Assembly: GCA_013214355.1 (NCBI GenBank)
Contig: JABSSL010000019.1
Location: 117,594 to 181,593, forward strand
DNA length: 64,000 bases
Direction: 5' to 3'
From: Saprospiraceae bacterium
GTDB lineage: Bacteria; Bacteroidota; Bacteroidia; Chitinophagales; Saprospiraceae
Under the pieces are notes generated by a model that was not told the origin of the DNA, searched no databases, and saw only the letters and a list, made by a program, of their open reading frames with translations. A program made the translations under genes and the position numbers. Each line of letters starts with the position of its first letter. Position 1 is the stretch's first letter. Positions 16,931 through 26,060 of the stretch are shown here, one piece after another.

Positions 16931-17878
16931 TTACCAGCTAACCTTTGCTAAATTCTCCTCAATCATTGATCGGTTTTCTTCTTCCCAGGCTGGCAGTTGC
17001 AAGTGTTGACCTAAAGCAGGTTCTGCCTCATCAACTGTGAATCCAGGAGGAACAGTAGCTACCTCAAATAGTACCCCACCAGGTATTCTAAAGTAGATGG
17101 AACGGAAGTACTTACGGTCCTTTAGCTCCGTTACCTTGAACCCTAAGTCCTCAACCAGCCGATGCCGTAAAGCAGTCAGTTCTTCATCAGATTCCAGTTT
17201 CCAGGCCACGTGGTGTACGATACCCATTCCGTTTTTTCCTCGTTCTCCATTTGCATCTACTAGCACATCAATATACTGTCCTGCACCTCCGTTCTTCGCT
17301 TGAAAACGGCTAACCTCTTCTGTTTCCTGGATTAACTGGAAACCAAATTCATCGAGAAGAAAAGCTTTAGTTGGGTTAAATTCCTTTACTACAATACTTA
17401 CATTGAAAATGCCTCGTAGAGCCATCTCCTCAGGAATGTCATCGGTATTCCAAGGAGCCCGCTGATCGTCATCCGTTCCAATGATCTCCAAGCCTAATCC
17501 TGAAGGGTCTTTGAATTGCAGGTGAACTAATCCAAAACGATCTACTAGCTCCGTCTGAACGCCCGCTGCCTCCAGTCGTTCTTTCCAGAATAACAAAGCG
17601 GCACTTGGAGCCGAAAAACCCGTTCGGGAGACTTGCCCAGTTCCTGGAACTCCAACCCTAATGCCTTGGCCTTCATATGGGAAAGTAGTCATAATCGTCC
17701 CGGGAGCGCCCTCGGTGGTACCGTAGTAGAAATGATAGACCTTATTGTTTTCGAAATTAACGGTCTTTTTTACCAACCTAAAGCCTAATAAGCGAGTGTA
17801 GAAATCATAATCGGCCTGCGCATTCCCCACGGTAGCTGTGACATGATGAATGCCCTGTATAACTTGAGATGTATCCAT
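16931..17878 (-). CDS. ring-cleaving dioxygenase, VOC/glyoxalase fold (MhqO-like)
   Basis: 315 residues from the ATG at 17878. Two vicinal-oxygen-chelate halves: IQGIHHVTATVGNAQADYDFYTRLLGFRLVKKTVNF at the N-terminus and a second module beginning about residue 150, with GMGIVHHVAWKL and GGVLFEVATVPPGF. Metal ligands are the His pair in HHVT/HHVAW and the Glu in FEVAT. MhqO relatives act on hydroquinones or catechol-like compounds under quinone stress. The actual substrate is not inferable. Confidence 0.87.
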   Translation of the reverse strand: MDTSQVIQGIHHVTATVGNAQADYDFYTRLLGFRLVKKTVNFENNKVYHFYYGTTEGAPGTIMTTFPYEGQGIRVGVPGTGQVSRTGFSAPSAALLFWKERLEAAGVQTELVDRFGLVHLQFKDPSGLGLEIIGTDDDQRAPWNTDDIPEEMALRGIFNVSIVVKEFNPTKAFLLDEFGFQLIQETEEVSRFQAKNGGAGQYIDVLVDANGERGKNGMGIVHHVAWKLESDEELTALRHRLVEDLGFKVTELKDRKYFRSIYFRIPGGVLFEVATVPPGFTVDEAEPALGQHLQLPAWEEENRSMIEENLAKVSW

Positions 17879-18110
17879 TGCTGTTCTATTTTTATTTAGC
17901 TGCAATTTCTTGTATTTAAGAGGGAAAGAACATAGTGAAATGTCGGCTCATCCTATAAAAATGTCGCTTACTAAAGGAAAGGATCTGTACTTGTACCTAA
18001 AAGCCTTTGGATCAATTTGGGTATGCGCTTGCGTACTGGCTTGAAATTCTCAATCAAAATAGCGAGATTCTGGAGAAAATTGCGTCGAGATCCTGGAATA
18101 AAAAAATTCA

Positions 18111-18809
18111 ATGTTAGAAAAGATATTTACTACGGGGTGGCTGGTCAATGTCCTCTTATTTGGATTGGTATTCCTACTGGCACAGCATGTAGTGTATCAA
18201 ATCATTTTTCGATCCCTAATCGGATCCCCAAAATCCTATTTCCATAAAGATCTGGTACATTGGCAAAGAAAGGCCTCCTTCTTAGGAGCAGTCATATTTG
18301 CTCCACTTTTCGAAGAATGGATGTTCACCTACTTAGCCTATGCCAGCTTTCTCAGGTATGCTGCTCCGGGCCAAGAAGGATGGGTCATATTCTTTGTGGC
18401 GCTTTTTTTTGCACTCTTGCATTTCCCAGGAGATTTTCATCGCATGGGTAGGCGGATAACCCCTTGGACCATTTATCGTTTATTCAAGTTTCAATTAGAT
18501 AGGCTGTTCTTTTCCTTGACGGCCTTTTTCATTTATCAATTAACCGGACAACTTATCGTCACTATCCTACTCCATTATTTGATCAACGGAATTGTGTCGG
18601 TTTACAATTTTGATCTAGAAGACAACGGTTGGGTTTCGGATAAGGGAGATGGGCGACTAATCTTGATTCGTTTAATCAATATAGGGCTTGCTCTTGCGGC
18701 CGTATACTTCATGTATATGGAGTATCCACTCGTTGGGCTTAGCCTTATTCCACTTGCTATCTTTTCCATTGCGGACTATATCTACTGGCAAGTTTCAACC
18801 TCCATTTAA
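18111..18809 (+). CDS. CPBP-family membrane protein (Abi-like), divergent
   Basis: 232 residues with about six membrane helices. The three CPBP (CAAX protease and bacteriocin-processing) motif positions are recognisable: FEEWMF at motif 1 near residue 67, FALLH at motif 2 near 102, and HYLIN at motif 3 near 161. The Arg of the usual EExxxR is absent (EEWMFT). The putative catalytic Glu-Glu and both His are kept. The fold call is likely but function is unknown. A second open frame starting at 18017 was judged a shadow. Confidence 0.6.
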   Translation: MLEKIFTTGWLVNVLLFGLVFLLAQHVVYQIIFRSLIGSPKSYFHKDLVHWQRKASFLGAVIFAPLFEEWMFTYLAYASFLRYAAPGQEGWVIFFVALFFALLHFPGDFHRMGRRITPWTIYRLFKFQLDRLFFSLTAFFIYQLTGQLIVTILLHYLINGIVSVYNFDLEDNGWVSDKGDGRLILIRLINIGLALAAVYFMYMEYPLVGLSLIPLAIFSIADYIYWQVSTSI

Positions 18810-18862
18810 ACAAATTGGGTTTTGAAGTCATTACATGAACGGGAAAAGAATATTTTTGCGCA

Positions 18863-20230
18863 ATGAGTGACACGCCGAAGTCTGAACTTACACAGGAAAT
18901 ATTGACGGATAACGTTTGGAAGCTGCTTTGGAGATTATCCATGCCGGCTATCATTGGTATGTCTATCAATGGTATTAATGCCTTCGTCGATGGTTTGTAT
19001 GTAGGTCAGTTTTTGGGGCAAGAAGCCTTAGCCGCAGTATCCCTGGCCTTTCCCTTGATGATGGTGACCAATGGGATTTCTGCCATGATAGGGGTCGGAT
19101 CCTCCTCATTACTGAGCATAGCCATTGGGGCTGGAAATGTAGATACACAGCGAAAGATTTTTGGGACCATGACAGCCCTTTCTTTGATTACCTCTGTTGC
19201 CTTATCTATCCTGGGAATCATCTTTGCGCCTCAATTAATCGGATTCCTGGGGGGGACAGGAGAGATTCTGACTTTAGGGGTGATCTACTATCGAATTATG
19301 ATGATCGGTGCTTTCTTCCGAATCTTTGCGGTAGCCGCCAACACCTTGATACGGGCGGAAGGAAAGATTAGAGAAGCCATGGTCTTTTCCATTATTGCTG
19401 CCGTTTTGAATATTATTCTCAACCCCATCTTTATCTATTATTTGGATTGGGGAATTGCAGGTGCTGCTTGGGCTACCGTCGTAGCCATGTTCATTTTTAC
19501 CCTTATGGGAATCTGGTATTTCTGGGCGGGTAAAGCCAATTATCCGGTATCCTTGCGCACTTATAGCCTTTCTTCCGACTTGCTAAGACCCATCTTGAGT
19601 GTGGGAATATCTGCCATGATGCTACAGCTGATGTTTTTTGTTCAGCAAGTAATCGTATTTAGATTATTGGCACAATACGGGGACGATTGGGATATTGCCT
19701 TCATGGGTAGTTCTTACCGGGTATTGTTACTCATATTATTCCCAAGTTTTGGTTTTGCGCAGGCCTTACAACCGGTGGTGGGTATTAATTTTGGAGCTAG
19801 GCAATATGAGCGTGTTCGTTCTTCTTTTACCAGTTTTGGCTTGAGTGCCACCGGCCTAATGACCTTAGTTTGGGTATTTATCATGTGGGAACCAGAGGTT
19901 TGTCTCTCCTGGATGATGCCTGATGCTACCTTTACAGCCAAGGACTTGTGGGATTTTCGCATGATGATGCTAACCTTGCCGACCTTCCCCATCTTCTTCA
20001 TGACCACTACCATGTTTCAAGCCATTGGAAATGCTAGAATTGCTGGTTTTTTGATTGTCGCCCGAGAATTATTACTGTTTGTCCCTATTGTCTTCATACT
20101 GCCGCTATTTTATGGTGTAAGTGGGATCTACTACACCGGTGTTCCCGTAAACTGCATCGTTATAATTATCATGTTCATCGCTTTGAACAAGCAATTCCGC
20201 AAACTCAACCAACCAGCCGCCTACCCTTAA
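18863..20230 (+). CDS. MATE-family multidrug/sodium efflux transporter
   Basis: 455 residues with about twelve helices in two pseudo-symmetric MatE halves. The N-terminal ILTDNVWKLLWRLSMPAIIGMSINGINAFVDGLYVGQFLGQEALAAVSLAFPL is a standard MATE start, and FPSFGFAQALQPVVGINFGARQYERV is the second-half signature. Substrates cannot be predicted. TATTTTTG at 18851-18858 resembles a Bacteroidota -7 element four bases before the ATG, so the mRNA could be nearly leaderless; this is a weak suggestion. Confidence 0.92.
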   Translation: MSDTPKSELTQEILTDNVWKLLWRLSMPAIIGMSINGINAFVDGLYVGQFLGQEALAAVSLAFPLMMVTNGISAMIGVGSSSLLSIAIGAGNVDTQRKIFGTMTALSLITSVALSILGIIFAPQLIGFLGGTGEILTLGVIYYRIMMIGAFFRIFAVAANTLIRAEGKIREAMVFSIIAAVLNIILNPIFIYYLDWGIAGAAWATVVAMFIFTLMGIWYFWAGKANYPVSLRTYSLSSDLLRPILSVGISAMMLQLMFFVQQVIVFRLLAQYGDDWDIAFMGSSYRVLLLILFPSFGFAQALQPVVGINFGARQYERVRSSFTSFGLSATGLMTLVWVFIMWEPEVCLSWMMPDATFTAKDLWDFRMMMLTLPTFPIFFMTTTMFQAIGNARIAGFLIVARELLLFVPIVFILPLFYGVSGIYYTGVPVNCIVIIIMFIALNKQFRKLNQPAAYP

Positions 20231-20249
20231 TTAGGTGATCGTACTTTTA

Positions 20250-21011
20250 CTACATTACCTGATTACTGACCCAAGCTTCTTTGTAGGATCCACGCTTGAA
20301 CAGGTTATACTTAATAATGCAATAGATCGCTCTAAATCCGTCCCTCCAACCAATCTTCTTTCCTTCCTCATAGGTTCTGCCGTAGTAAGAAATTCCCACC
20401 TCATAAATCCGCACCTTTGGAATACGAGCAATTTTGGCGGTCACTTCCGGTTCAAAACCAAAACGTTGTTCAATCAGTTCAATGCGCTGGATCATTTCCG
20501 TATTGAACAGTTTATAGCAAGTTTCCATATCTGTGAGGTTTAGATTTGTGAACATATTGGACAAGCCAGTTAGGAATTTATTACCGATAGAGTGCCAGAA
20601 GAATAGGATTCGATGTGGCTTTGACCCCATAAATCGCGAACCATACACCACATCTGCTGCTCCCATAAGAATAGGTTTCAACAGATCATTATATTCGGCC
20701 GGATCATACTCAAGATCCGCATCTTGAATAATTAAGTATTCCCCGGTGGCCTTTGCAATGCCCATATGCAAGGCCGCTCCTTTCCCTTTATTCACCTCGT
20801 GCTCATAGTACTTCATATCTAGCTCAGTGTTGGCCTGCATGTATCGGTGAATGGCTCCCTTTGTATCATCTTGGGAACAATCATTGACTATGATGATTTC
20901 TTTTTGGATACCTTGGACGAGTTGGACTGCTTTTACCCGATCTAAGATCAAATGGATGGTGGATTCTTCATTGTAAGCCGGAATAATAATAGAAAGCCTA
21001 GTGAATGTCAT
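20250..21011 (-). CDS. family-2 glycosyltransferase (polyprenyl-phosphate sugar synthase type)
   Basis: 253 residues. [14 protein letters not shown] opens the GT-A fold, [12 protein letters not shown] follows, and DADLEYDP is the metal-binding DxD region near residue 97. MYGSRFMG-type (VYGSRFMG) and DMETCYKLF are hallmarks of the dolichol-phosphate mannose / undecaprenyl-phosphate glucose synthase group. No C-terminal membrane helices are present, so it is the soluble short form. It converges on the MATE gene with 19 bases between stops. Confidence 0.9.
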   Translation of the reverse strand: MTFTRLSIIIPAYNEESTIHLILDRVKAVQLVQGIQKEIIIVNDCSQDDTKGAIHRYMQANTELDMKYYEHEVNKGKGAALHMGIAKATGEYLIIQDADLEYDPAEYNDLLKPILMGAADVVYGSRFMGSKPHRILFFWHSIGNKFLTGLSNMFTNLNLTDMETCYKLFNTEMIQRIELIEQRFGFEPEVTAKIARIPKVRIYEVGISYYGRTYEEGKKIGWRDGFRAIYCIIKYNLFKRGSYKEAWVSNQVM

Positions 21012-21036
21012 TGGTCAAGCAATTTTAAGTCTGAAC

Positions 21037-21330
21037 TCACCGGAGGGTGTAAATCAATTCGTTCTCCTTAATGTTGTTGTAGTGTTGCGGATTCGGAATC
21101 CTTGCTTGAAGTTCTCTCCCTTCTTTTAAGATGCTCTTTAGGTAACGATAGACAGAGCGGTAAAGCACCAAAAGTAATGCTTTAAAGATAGACTTTTTAG
21201 CTTATTGGTAATAAGGAAATGGAGCCACCAGGTAAGCTGGACGGATTGGGACTGGGCGGGTACGTTGCTGACAACGCTTGGTCCACAGTTTTAGGTTGTC
21301 TTGGACTGTCTTATTGCTGCTTGAATCAGC
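21037..21330 (-). pseudogene. possible remnant of a coding region
   Basis: This 319-base gap (21012-21330) has no intact gene. On the minus strand, in the same frame as the upstream deacetylase and just after its stop, there are 42 open codons (21330-21205, including RPAYLVAPFPYYQ), a single TAA (21202-21204), then 54 open codons (21201-21040, including KALLLVLYRSVYRYLKSIL) ending at TGA 21037-21039. Neither block has an ATG. The composition of the second block is protein-like. No family was recognised. It may be a decayed gene or chance. Confidence 0.3.
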
Positions 21331-22497
21331 TTAGTGGTGTGATTTATTCATCACCTTGTTCTTGAAGGAATTGGCCAACCAAATTGCGTAGTAAGGTTGT
21401 TTATGAAAATGGCTACAGATCTTATAGTTGAATTTCTGGCGGCTCAGCCACAGATTATTGCGGAAAGTACTGGCTTCAAAACGCGGAATGCGGTCCTCTT
21501 TATTTTGCTCTGAATACATTTTACCAGATGTGGTAGCCAAATAGCCATTTTCTTTCGCCATTCGATGGGCCTGGTGGGAGCTGTCGTCGTATGGCCAGCT
21601 CATAAAGCCCACTGACTTATTTAATTTCTCCTCTATTATCTCTTTCGATTTCACAATTTCGTAGTTCAGCCGACGCTGAAAGTCTTCCTCTTCTTCCACA
21701 TAGGCCAGCAAATTGTCAATTCCTGCGTAGGCTTGATGTATTCTTTGCGCCTGCTTTTCAAAAACCACGCGTTGGCCAATATCACTAAAATCATAGTTTT
21801 TGGCCAGACTGGTTACTTCCTGCACGTAATCCGGATTAATGAAGTGGCGCTTAGTGACCACTGAAGAAGTTTCTTCGAATATTGGGGTGCCGAGCGGTAG
21901 GCGGGATTCGAAATCAGCATCAGCAATATAGTATGGACGCATGGATGGATTAGCATTTAATATCGTATGCAAACCCTTATGTCCACCGTAATAATATCCG
22001 GTTAATTTAGAGGATTTCACATACTTAGCGTGAGTCATGGTGTGACTCTGACCATCAACATATCCAGCCTCCTCCATCAGTTTAATTTCATTCCATGACA
22101 TATAACCCCGTGCTTCTAGTTCCTTTTGCTCTATTTCACCCGACCATACATCATCAAGGTTTGGGCGGACAATATCCCGTGGATCAACGCATTCAGGCGA
22201 AATGAATAGGGTTAATTTCTGACGATATTTTTTGGCCATGGGGAAGGCGTAGACCCAGTTATCCAGGAGACCATCATCCATCGTTAAACACACCTCATTT
22301 CCGGAGGGAGATTTCTTTCTTTGACGGTACAGTAGCCATTCATCTAGAAAGATCGATTGATAATTGTGTTCTTGCAGGTAAGCCATCTGATCTTCGAAGA
22401 AACGAAGCTTCATAGTCATCCAATCTAAGACCCATCCTTGGAACAAGTCAGGTGCTATGGAGTGATAGTAGATGACTGGAGGATTGATAGTGTTCAT
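21331..22497 (-). CDS. polysaccharide deacetylase (NodB domain) family protein
   Basis: 388 residues. NodB motifs are VCLTMDDGLLDN (motif 1, with the catalytic DD pair), SHTMTHAKY (motif 2, metal His ligands) and GFMSWPYDDSS (motif 3). A long insertion of about 150 residues between motifs 2 and 3 makes it bigger than simple NodB enzymes. No signal peptide is seen, so it may act in the cytoplasm on a carrier-linked glycan. It is upstream of the GT2 gene on the same strand. The acetylated or otherwise modified substrate is unknown. Confidence 0.82.
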   Translation of the reverse strand: MNTINPPVIYYHSIAPDLFQGWVLDWMTMKLRFFEDQMAYLQEHNYQSIFLDEWLLYRQRKKSPSGNEVCLTMDDGLLDNWVYAFPMAKKYRQKLTLFISPECVDPRDIVRPNLDDVWSGEIEQKELEARGYMSWNEIKLMEEAGYVDGQSHTMTHAKYVKSSKLTGYYYGGHKGLHTILNANPSMRPYYIADADFESRLPLGTPIFEETSSVVTKRHFINPDYVQEVTSLAKNYDFSDIGQRVVFEKQAQRIHQAYAGIDNLLAYVEEEEDFQRRLNYEIVKSKEIIEEKLNKSVGFMSWPYDDSSHQAHRMAKENGYLATTSGKMYSEQNKEDRIPRFEASTFRNNLWLSRQKFNYKICSHFHKQPYYAIWLANSFKNKVMNKSHH

Positions 22498-22975
22498 AGA
22501 TCTATTTAACTGAGACTGATGCTTTTCTATACTGAATTGTCACTGAATGGTTTCAATCATTACATATCCTTTTTTGTACTAATTCCAAAAAATGGGTAAA
22601 GTACCCATGAGATCTCTTGTCAGCAGATCAAAGTCATCTTATTCTCTCCTTACAAAAGAAGCACATCTCAAGCCTTCTGGAGAGAGGAAGTAGCTACTTA
22701 GAATAGCTGCTCTAATGAACTGGGCATCAGGGAAAAACTGCGCCTATTAAGAACACCAAAGGCGACAAGGGAAGAGATACAGGAGGGGGAATTGGGAGGT
22801 AAACCCAAGAAAATCAACTATAAAATCAGCTTAGGGTGTCTTATGCCGGCCGGCCATCCCGCTTGTTTCGTGATGATGGCTGGGCACCGAGCTTGAATCG
22901 TCCACTTGTATCATGGAATGCCGTAGGAATGCGTGGACTAAATTAAGCCTGTTAGCCCACGCATCCTGGTACTGC
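22498..22975. other. 478-base stretch without a recognised gene
   Basis: It lies between the DUF1080-like lipoprotein stop and the deacetylase start, both on the minus strand, so it probably holds the deacetylase promoter. An 8-bp inverted pair (ATGCGTGG at 22929-22936, CCACGCAT at 22957-22964) lies close to the lipoprotein stop and may help end that transcript. Open frames reaching into it looked like shadows. Nothing else could be supported. Confidence 0.4.
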
Positions 22976-23692
22976 TTAGAAATGCTTAGTCCCTTTTTGT
23001 GCTGGGACTTTGGTATAAATACGGATGTTGTCAATTTTCCCACTATCATCAAAGGACCCGAATCCGATTCCACCTGCTCCGAAACGCTTATCATTAGCCT
23101 CCATGACCGGATTGGACATATCGTCAAAGAATAGCCTAATGCTGCCAGATTCGACATCACGTTCTAGCCGTATTTTATGCCACTTTTTGGGAAGCCAATT
23201 CTGCCCGTCATTAGTCTTAGTAGAAATCTTAAGGCGGGGGGTGCCATCGACCACAAATACATTGTTTGCATGATCATCCATCGCCTTGCTAATGTGTGTG
23301 TAATAGAAATGGCTCTTATCTTGAAAGCCAAAAAAGACACACATATCCTGGTGGTTATATACACGGCCTGTCTGCTGAAGGTCCGCTTCCATCACAAAAC
23401 TCCCGAATCTTTGGCCGGATATTAACGCCACGGAATGAGGGGAACGCACGGGGGGTTGGTACTCCGATTTACCCGTACACTCCAGGGCTCCCCCTTTGAT
23501 TTCATCACTATATTGCCAAAATTTAGTATCTGAAAACTCGAAATCTGAGATGGTTGAAGCCTTGTCAAATGATTGTTGGTATGCTAAGGTATAACCATTA
23601 TCCAAGGTCTTAGGAATCTTGTTGCTACAGCTTTGGAACAGCAATAATGAGCATAATAGCGCCCCGCTGAAAAGATAAGTTTTACGTGACAT
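22976..23692 (-). CDS. lipoprotein with a DUF1080-like (concanavalin-fold) domain
   Basis: 238 residues with a lipoprotein signal (LLLFQSC, lipidated Cys about residue 22). The rest is a beta-sandwich resembling DUF1080 / 3-keto-disaccharide hydrolase-like domains: FEFSDTKFWQYS, FGSFVMEADLQQTG, DMCVFFGFQDKSHFYYTHIS, and a closing GGIGFGSFDDSGKIDNIRIY strand pair. It sits 34 bases after an oxidoreductase gene of the Gfo/Idh/MocA family, a frequent partner of DUF1080 proteins in sugar catabolism. Enzymatic activity is not shown. Confidence 0.75.
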   Translation of the reverse strand: MSRKTYLFSGALLCSLLLFQSCSNKIPKTLDNGYTLAYQQSFDKASTISDFEFSDTKFWQYSDEIKGGALECTGKSEYQPPVRSPHSVALISGQRFGSFVMEADLQQTGRVYNHQDMCVFFGFQDKSHFYYTHISKAMDDHANNVFVVDGTPRLKISTKTNDGQNWLPKKWHKIRLERDVESGSIRLFFDDMSNPVMEANDKRFGAGGIGFGSFDDSGKIDNIRIYTKVPAQKGTKHF

Positions 23693-23726
23693 GTGGTTTT
23701 CGTTTTGTTAAAATCAGTTCATAGAC

Positions 23727-24710
23727 TTACTTGCATATCTGATCAATGACCCAATTGGTCCTCGCCGCTGACTCACCAGTACTGGGAGATTCTCCCTCAC
23801 CCATCAAATCCGCAACAATCTTTTCGATTAGTGGCTGCTGGATATGGGCTGGCATTTCAAAGTCCAATTCCTCTTCTTGGTCTGCCAATTCAAGTCTTAC
23901 TTTATTACTAGTGAAATAGTGGAAGATAATCTGCCCTTTTTCTCCGATAATTCTAGTTTCTTCCTTGACGGCAGGTTCGCCCACCGTAAAGCACCAAGAA
24001 CCAGTACCCAACACGCCTGTTTCAAATTGGAAAGTTGCAGAAACGACATCTTCTGCTTCGTAAAGTCCAGCCTGATTGGTACAGAAACCATTGGCACTCT
24101 TAATCGGACCCAGCAAGTAATCAAGGTAATCTAATTGATGCGAAGCCAAGTCGTAGAAAAAGCCTCCACCGGCAATTTCAGGATCCACGCGCCAATTATT
24201 ATCCAAGCCACTCACGATGGCCGGCTGAATAGATTGAAACAGCTCTATTTGCACCATTCGGATAGCTCCAATGGCACCATCATCTACCCATTTCTTAACT
24301 TGCAAAAATTGTGGTAGGGATCGGCGATAGTATGCTACGTGTAAAGGAACGGCATACTTTTGACAATCAGCAATCATTTGCTGGCACTCCGCGAAGGTGC
24401 GCGCCATCGGCTTTTCTACATAAACTGGCTTACCAGCGGCGGCGGCCATCGCGGTGTACTGTCCATGACTAGATGGAGGCGTAGCAATGTACACCGCATT
24501 CACATCTGGGTCATCAATCAATTGCTGAGCATCATTGTACCATTTGGGAACGGCGTGCCGTTGGGCATAATCCTCCGCCTTGGTAGCATTTCGCCGCATC
24601 ACGGCAACTAGGGAAGATCCGGGGATTTTTTGCATGGCGGGTGCGCTTTTGACTTCACAAACATCGCCACATCCGATAATCCCCCAACGGATTTCTTTGG
24701 GTTTATCCAT
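23727..24710 (-). CDS. Gfo/Idh/MocA-family oxidoreductase
   Basis: 327 residues. The N-terminal Rossmann motif IRWGIIGCGDVCEVKSAPAM is followed by AVYIATPPSSHGQY and the EKP motif (VYVEKPMARTFAEC, catalytic Lys near residue 99). The C-terminal half has GGGFFYDLASHQLDYLDYLLG, typical of sugar dehydrogenases of this family. There is no signal peptide, so it is cytoplasmic. Together with the following DUF1080-like lipoprotein it probably belongs to a sugar or inositol-type pathway; substrate unknown. Confidence 0.92.
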   Translation of the reverse strand: MDKPKEIRWGIIGCGDVCEVKSAPAMQKIPGSSLVAVMRRNATKAEDYAQRHAVPKWYNDAQQLIDDPDVNAVYIATPPSSHGQYTAMAAAAGKPVYVEKPMARTFAECQQMIADCQKYAVPLHVAYYRRSLPQFLQVKKWVDDGAIGAIRMVQIELFQSIQPAIVSGLDNNWRVDPEIAGGGFFYDLASHQLDYLDYLLGPIKSANGFCTNQAGLYEAEDVVSATFQFETGVLGTGSWCFTVGEPAVKEETRIIGEKGQIIFHYFTSNKVRLELADQEEELDFEMPAHIQQPLIEKIVADLMGEGESPSTGESAARTNWVIDQICK

Positions 24711-24831
24711 GTAAGATGGTCTTCAACTTGTTGTGGTTAATCGTTTCTATAAAAGTAACGAGCTTCCGCTGAAAACCAATTATTCGGCGGAAAAAAGTAA
24801 CCCAAAAATAACAAGAGCTATAGAATATAGT

Positions 24832-25245
24832 CTAGTGTGGAAGCCGGGAACGAAGCACCCCATAGAGCAAAGTGCCCATCAAAGCACTAGCAATCACGAT
24901 CATGATGCTCCAATATCCCTGCCCAAATAGGATGTACAAAGGACCAGGACATGCACCAGTTAAAGCCCACCCTAAACCAAAAAAGGTTCCGCCGATCAGG
25001 CTTGCGGTGTAGGTCTTCGGTTTATCCTTAGGAAATATCTTCTTTCCATCAAATCCTCCAACTAGACCAGCTTTAAATAAATGCTGAACGATAGCTCCTG
25101 CAATCACCGCCACCCCAATCACACCATACATGTGGAAGGACTGAAAACGGAACATTTCCTGGATTCGATACCATGAGATTACCTCAGACTTCGTCAATAC
25201 AATTCCAAAGAGGACACCAATCAATAAAAACCGTAAAAGTCGCAT
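24832..25245 (-). CDS. YeeE/YedE-type sulfur transporter, C-terminal half
   Basis: 137 residues with four membrane helices. The family motif is GGTFFGLGWALTGACPGPLYILFGQG, whose Cys is the thiosulfate/sulfide relay residue in characterised YeeE (TsuA). It is a separate half-size protein with its partner gene 12 bases upstream; the two together equal one full YeeE/YedE. Likely import of a reduced sulfur species. Confidence 0.88.
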   Translation of the reverse strand: MRLLRFLLIGVLFGIVLTKSEVISWYRIQEMFRFQSFHMYGVIGVAVIAGAIVQHLFKAGLVGGFDGKKIFPKDKPKTYTASLIGGTFFGLGWALTGACPGPLYILFGQGYWSIMIVIASALMGTLLYGVLRSRLPH

Positions 25246-25257
25246 TAGAAGCTTGCT

Positions 25258-25827
25258 TTATAGTAAAGTGAAGAGAAAAGGGAAAAAGAAATGGATCATC
25301 ACCAGACCACCAATGAAGAACCCCACTACAGCGATCAGAGAAGGCAACTGAAAGTTGGATAGACCGCTAATGGCATGCCCAGAGGTACACCCACCCGCAT
25401 ACCTAGCGCCAAATCCTACCAATATCCCTCCGAGCACGAGCAGGAGCCAGGAGTTACCTTGAGATAGGCCAAATAATTCTTCGGGTAATATAGAACCAAC
25501 TTCTGGAGCTTGAATCCCAATATCGCTTAGCGCCTCAAGAGTTTCCGGAGTGACGGTCATCGCTTCCGCTGGAGCAAGAAAGGTACGAGCTAGGAAACCC
25601 CCAACCATAGAGCCTACTATGAAGACCAATAACCAGTCGTGCTTTTTCCAATCCAGATTGAAATAGGAAGACCATCTTTTAGCTCCACCAATGGAACAAA
25701 GAGTCTGAAAAGAGGTAGACACGCCAAATCTCTCCCCAAAATACAGCATCAGAAAGAGCACCAAGGCAATTAGTAGGCCGGATATGGACCAGTGCCAAGT
25801 CCCCGTCAGCCATTCTAGTGTAATCAT
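25258..25827 (-). CDS. YeeE/YedE-type sulfur transporter, N-terminal half
   Basis: 189 residues from the ATG at 25827; a frame to 25860 would add 11 residues before it. Membrane protein with the conserved GFGARYAGGCTSGHAISGLSNFQLPSL segment near the C-terminus, including the relay Cys. The first half shows FGVSTSFQTLCSIGGAKR. Split YeeE/YedE pairs are common in Bacteroidota. Co-transcribed with the second half. Confidence 0.88.
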   Translation of the reverse strand: MITLEWLTGTWHWSISGLLIALVLFLMLYFGERFGVSTSFQTLCSIGGAKRWSSYFNLDWKKHDWLLVFIVGSMVGGFLARTFLAPAEAMTVTPETLEALSDIGIQAPEVGSILPEELFGLSQGNSWLLLVLGGILVGFGARYAGGCTSGHAISGLSNFQLPSLIAVVGFFIGGLVMIHFFFPFLFTLL

Positions 25828-25966
25828 GGTAGTTTTGTATGAATGAATTATTAGTGGCAAAAATAGGTCCTGAACCTAGGACAATTTGTGACACTAATCA
25901 CACAGTTCAATAGATGGAAGAAATGGGTTTATTATCTTCTCCCTATGGCTTTGTGAGCACATTTTC

Positions 25967-25974
25967 TATCTTTG
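25967..25974 (+). promoter_or_regulatory. Bacteroidota-type -7 promoter element
   Basis: TATCTTTG matches the TAnnTTTG consensus of the primary Bacteroidota sigma factor, 86 bases upstream of the coiled-coil gene ATG. The nearest TTTG upstream is closer than the usual -33 spacing, so the call is tentative. Confidence 0.4.
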
Positions 25975-26060
25975 CATAGTGACAGATGATAGTGGCCTAC
26001 TTCCACTCAACAGCGTTTTTTGCGAACTGGCTATTTGATAACCCATAAATCAGGAAAACA

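Noticed and set aside
18017-18247. Open frame of 76 codons before the CPBP-like gene
   Set aside because: It overlaps the start of the membrane protein in another frame, has low-complexity basic content and no recognisable domain.
22831-23160. Open frame of 109 codons reaching into the gap after the DUF1080-like gene
   Set aside because: It overlaps the lipoprotein gene in another frame on the same strand and has no protein-like pattern.
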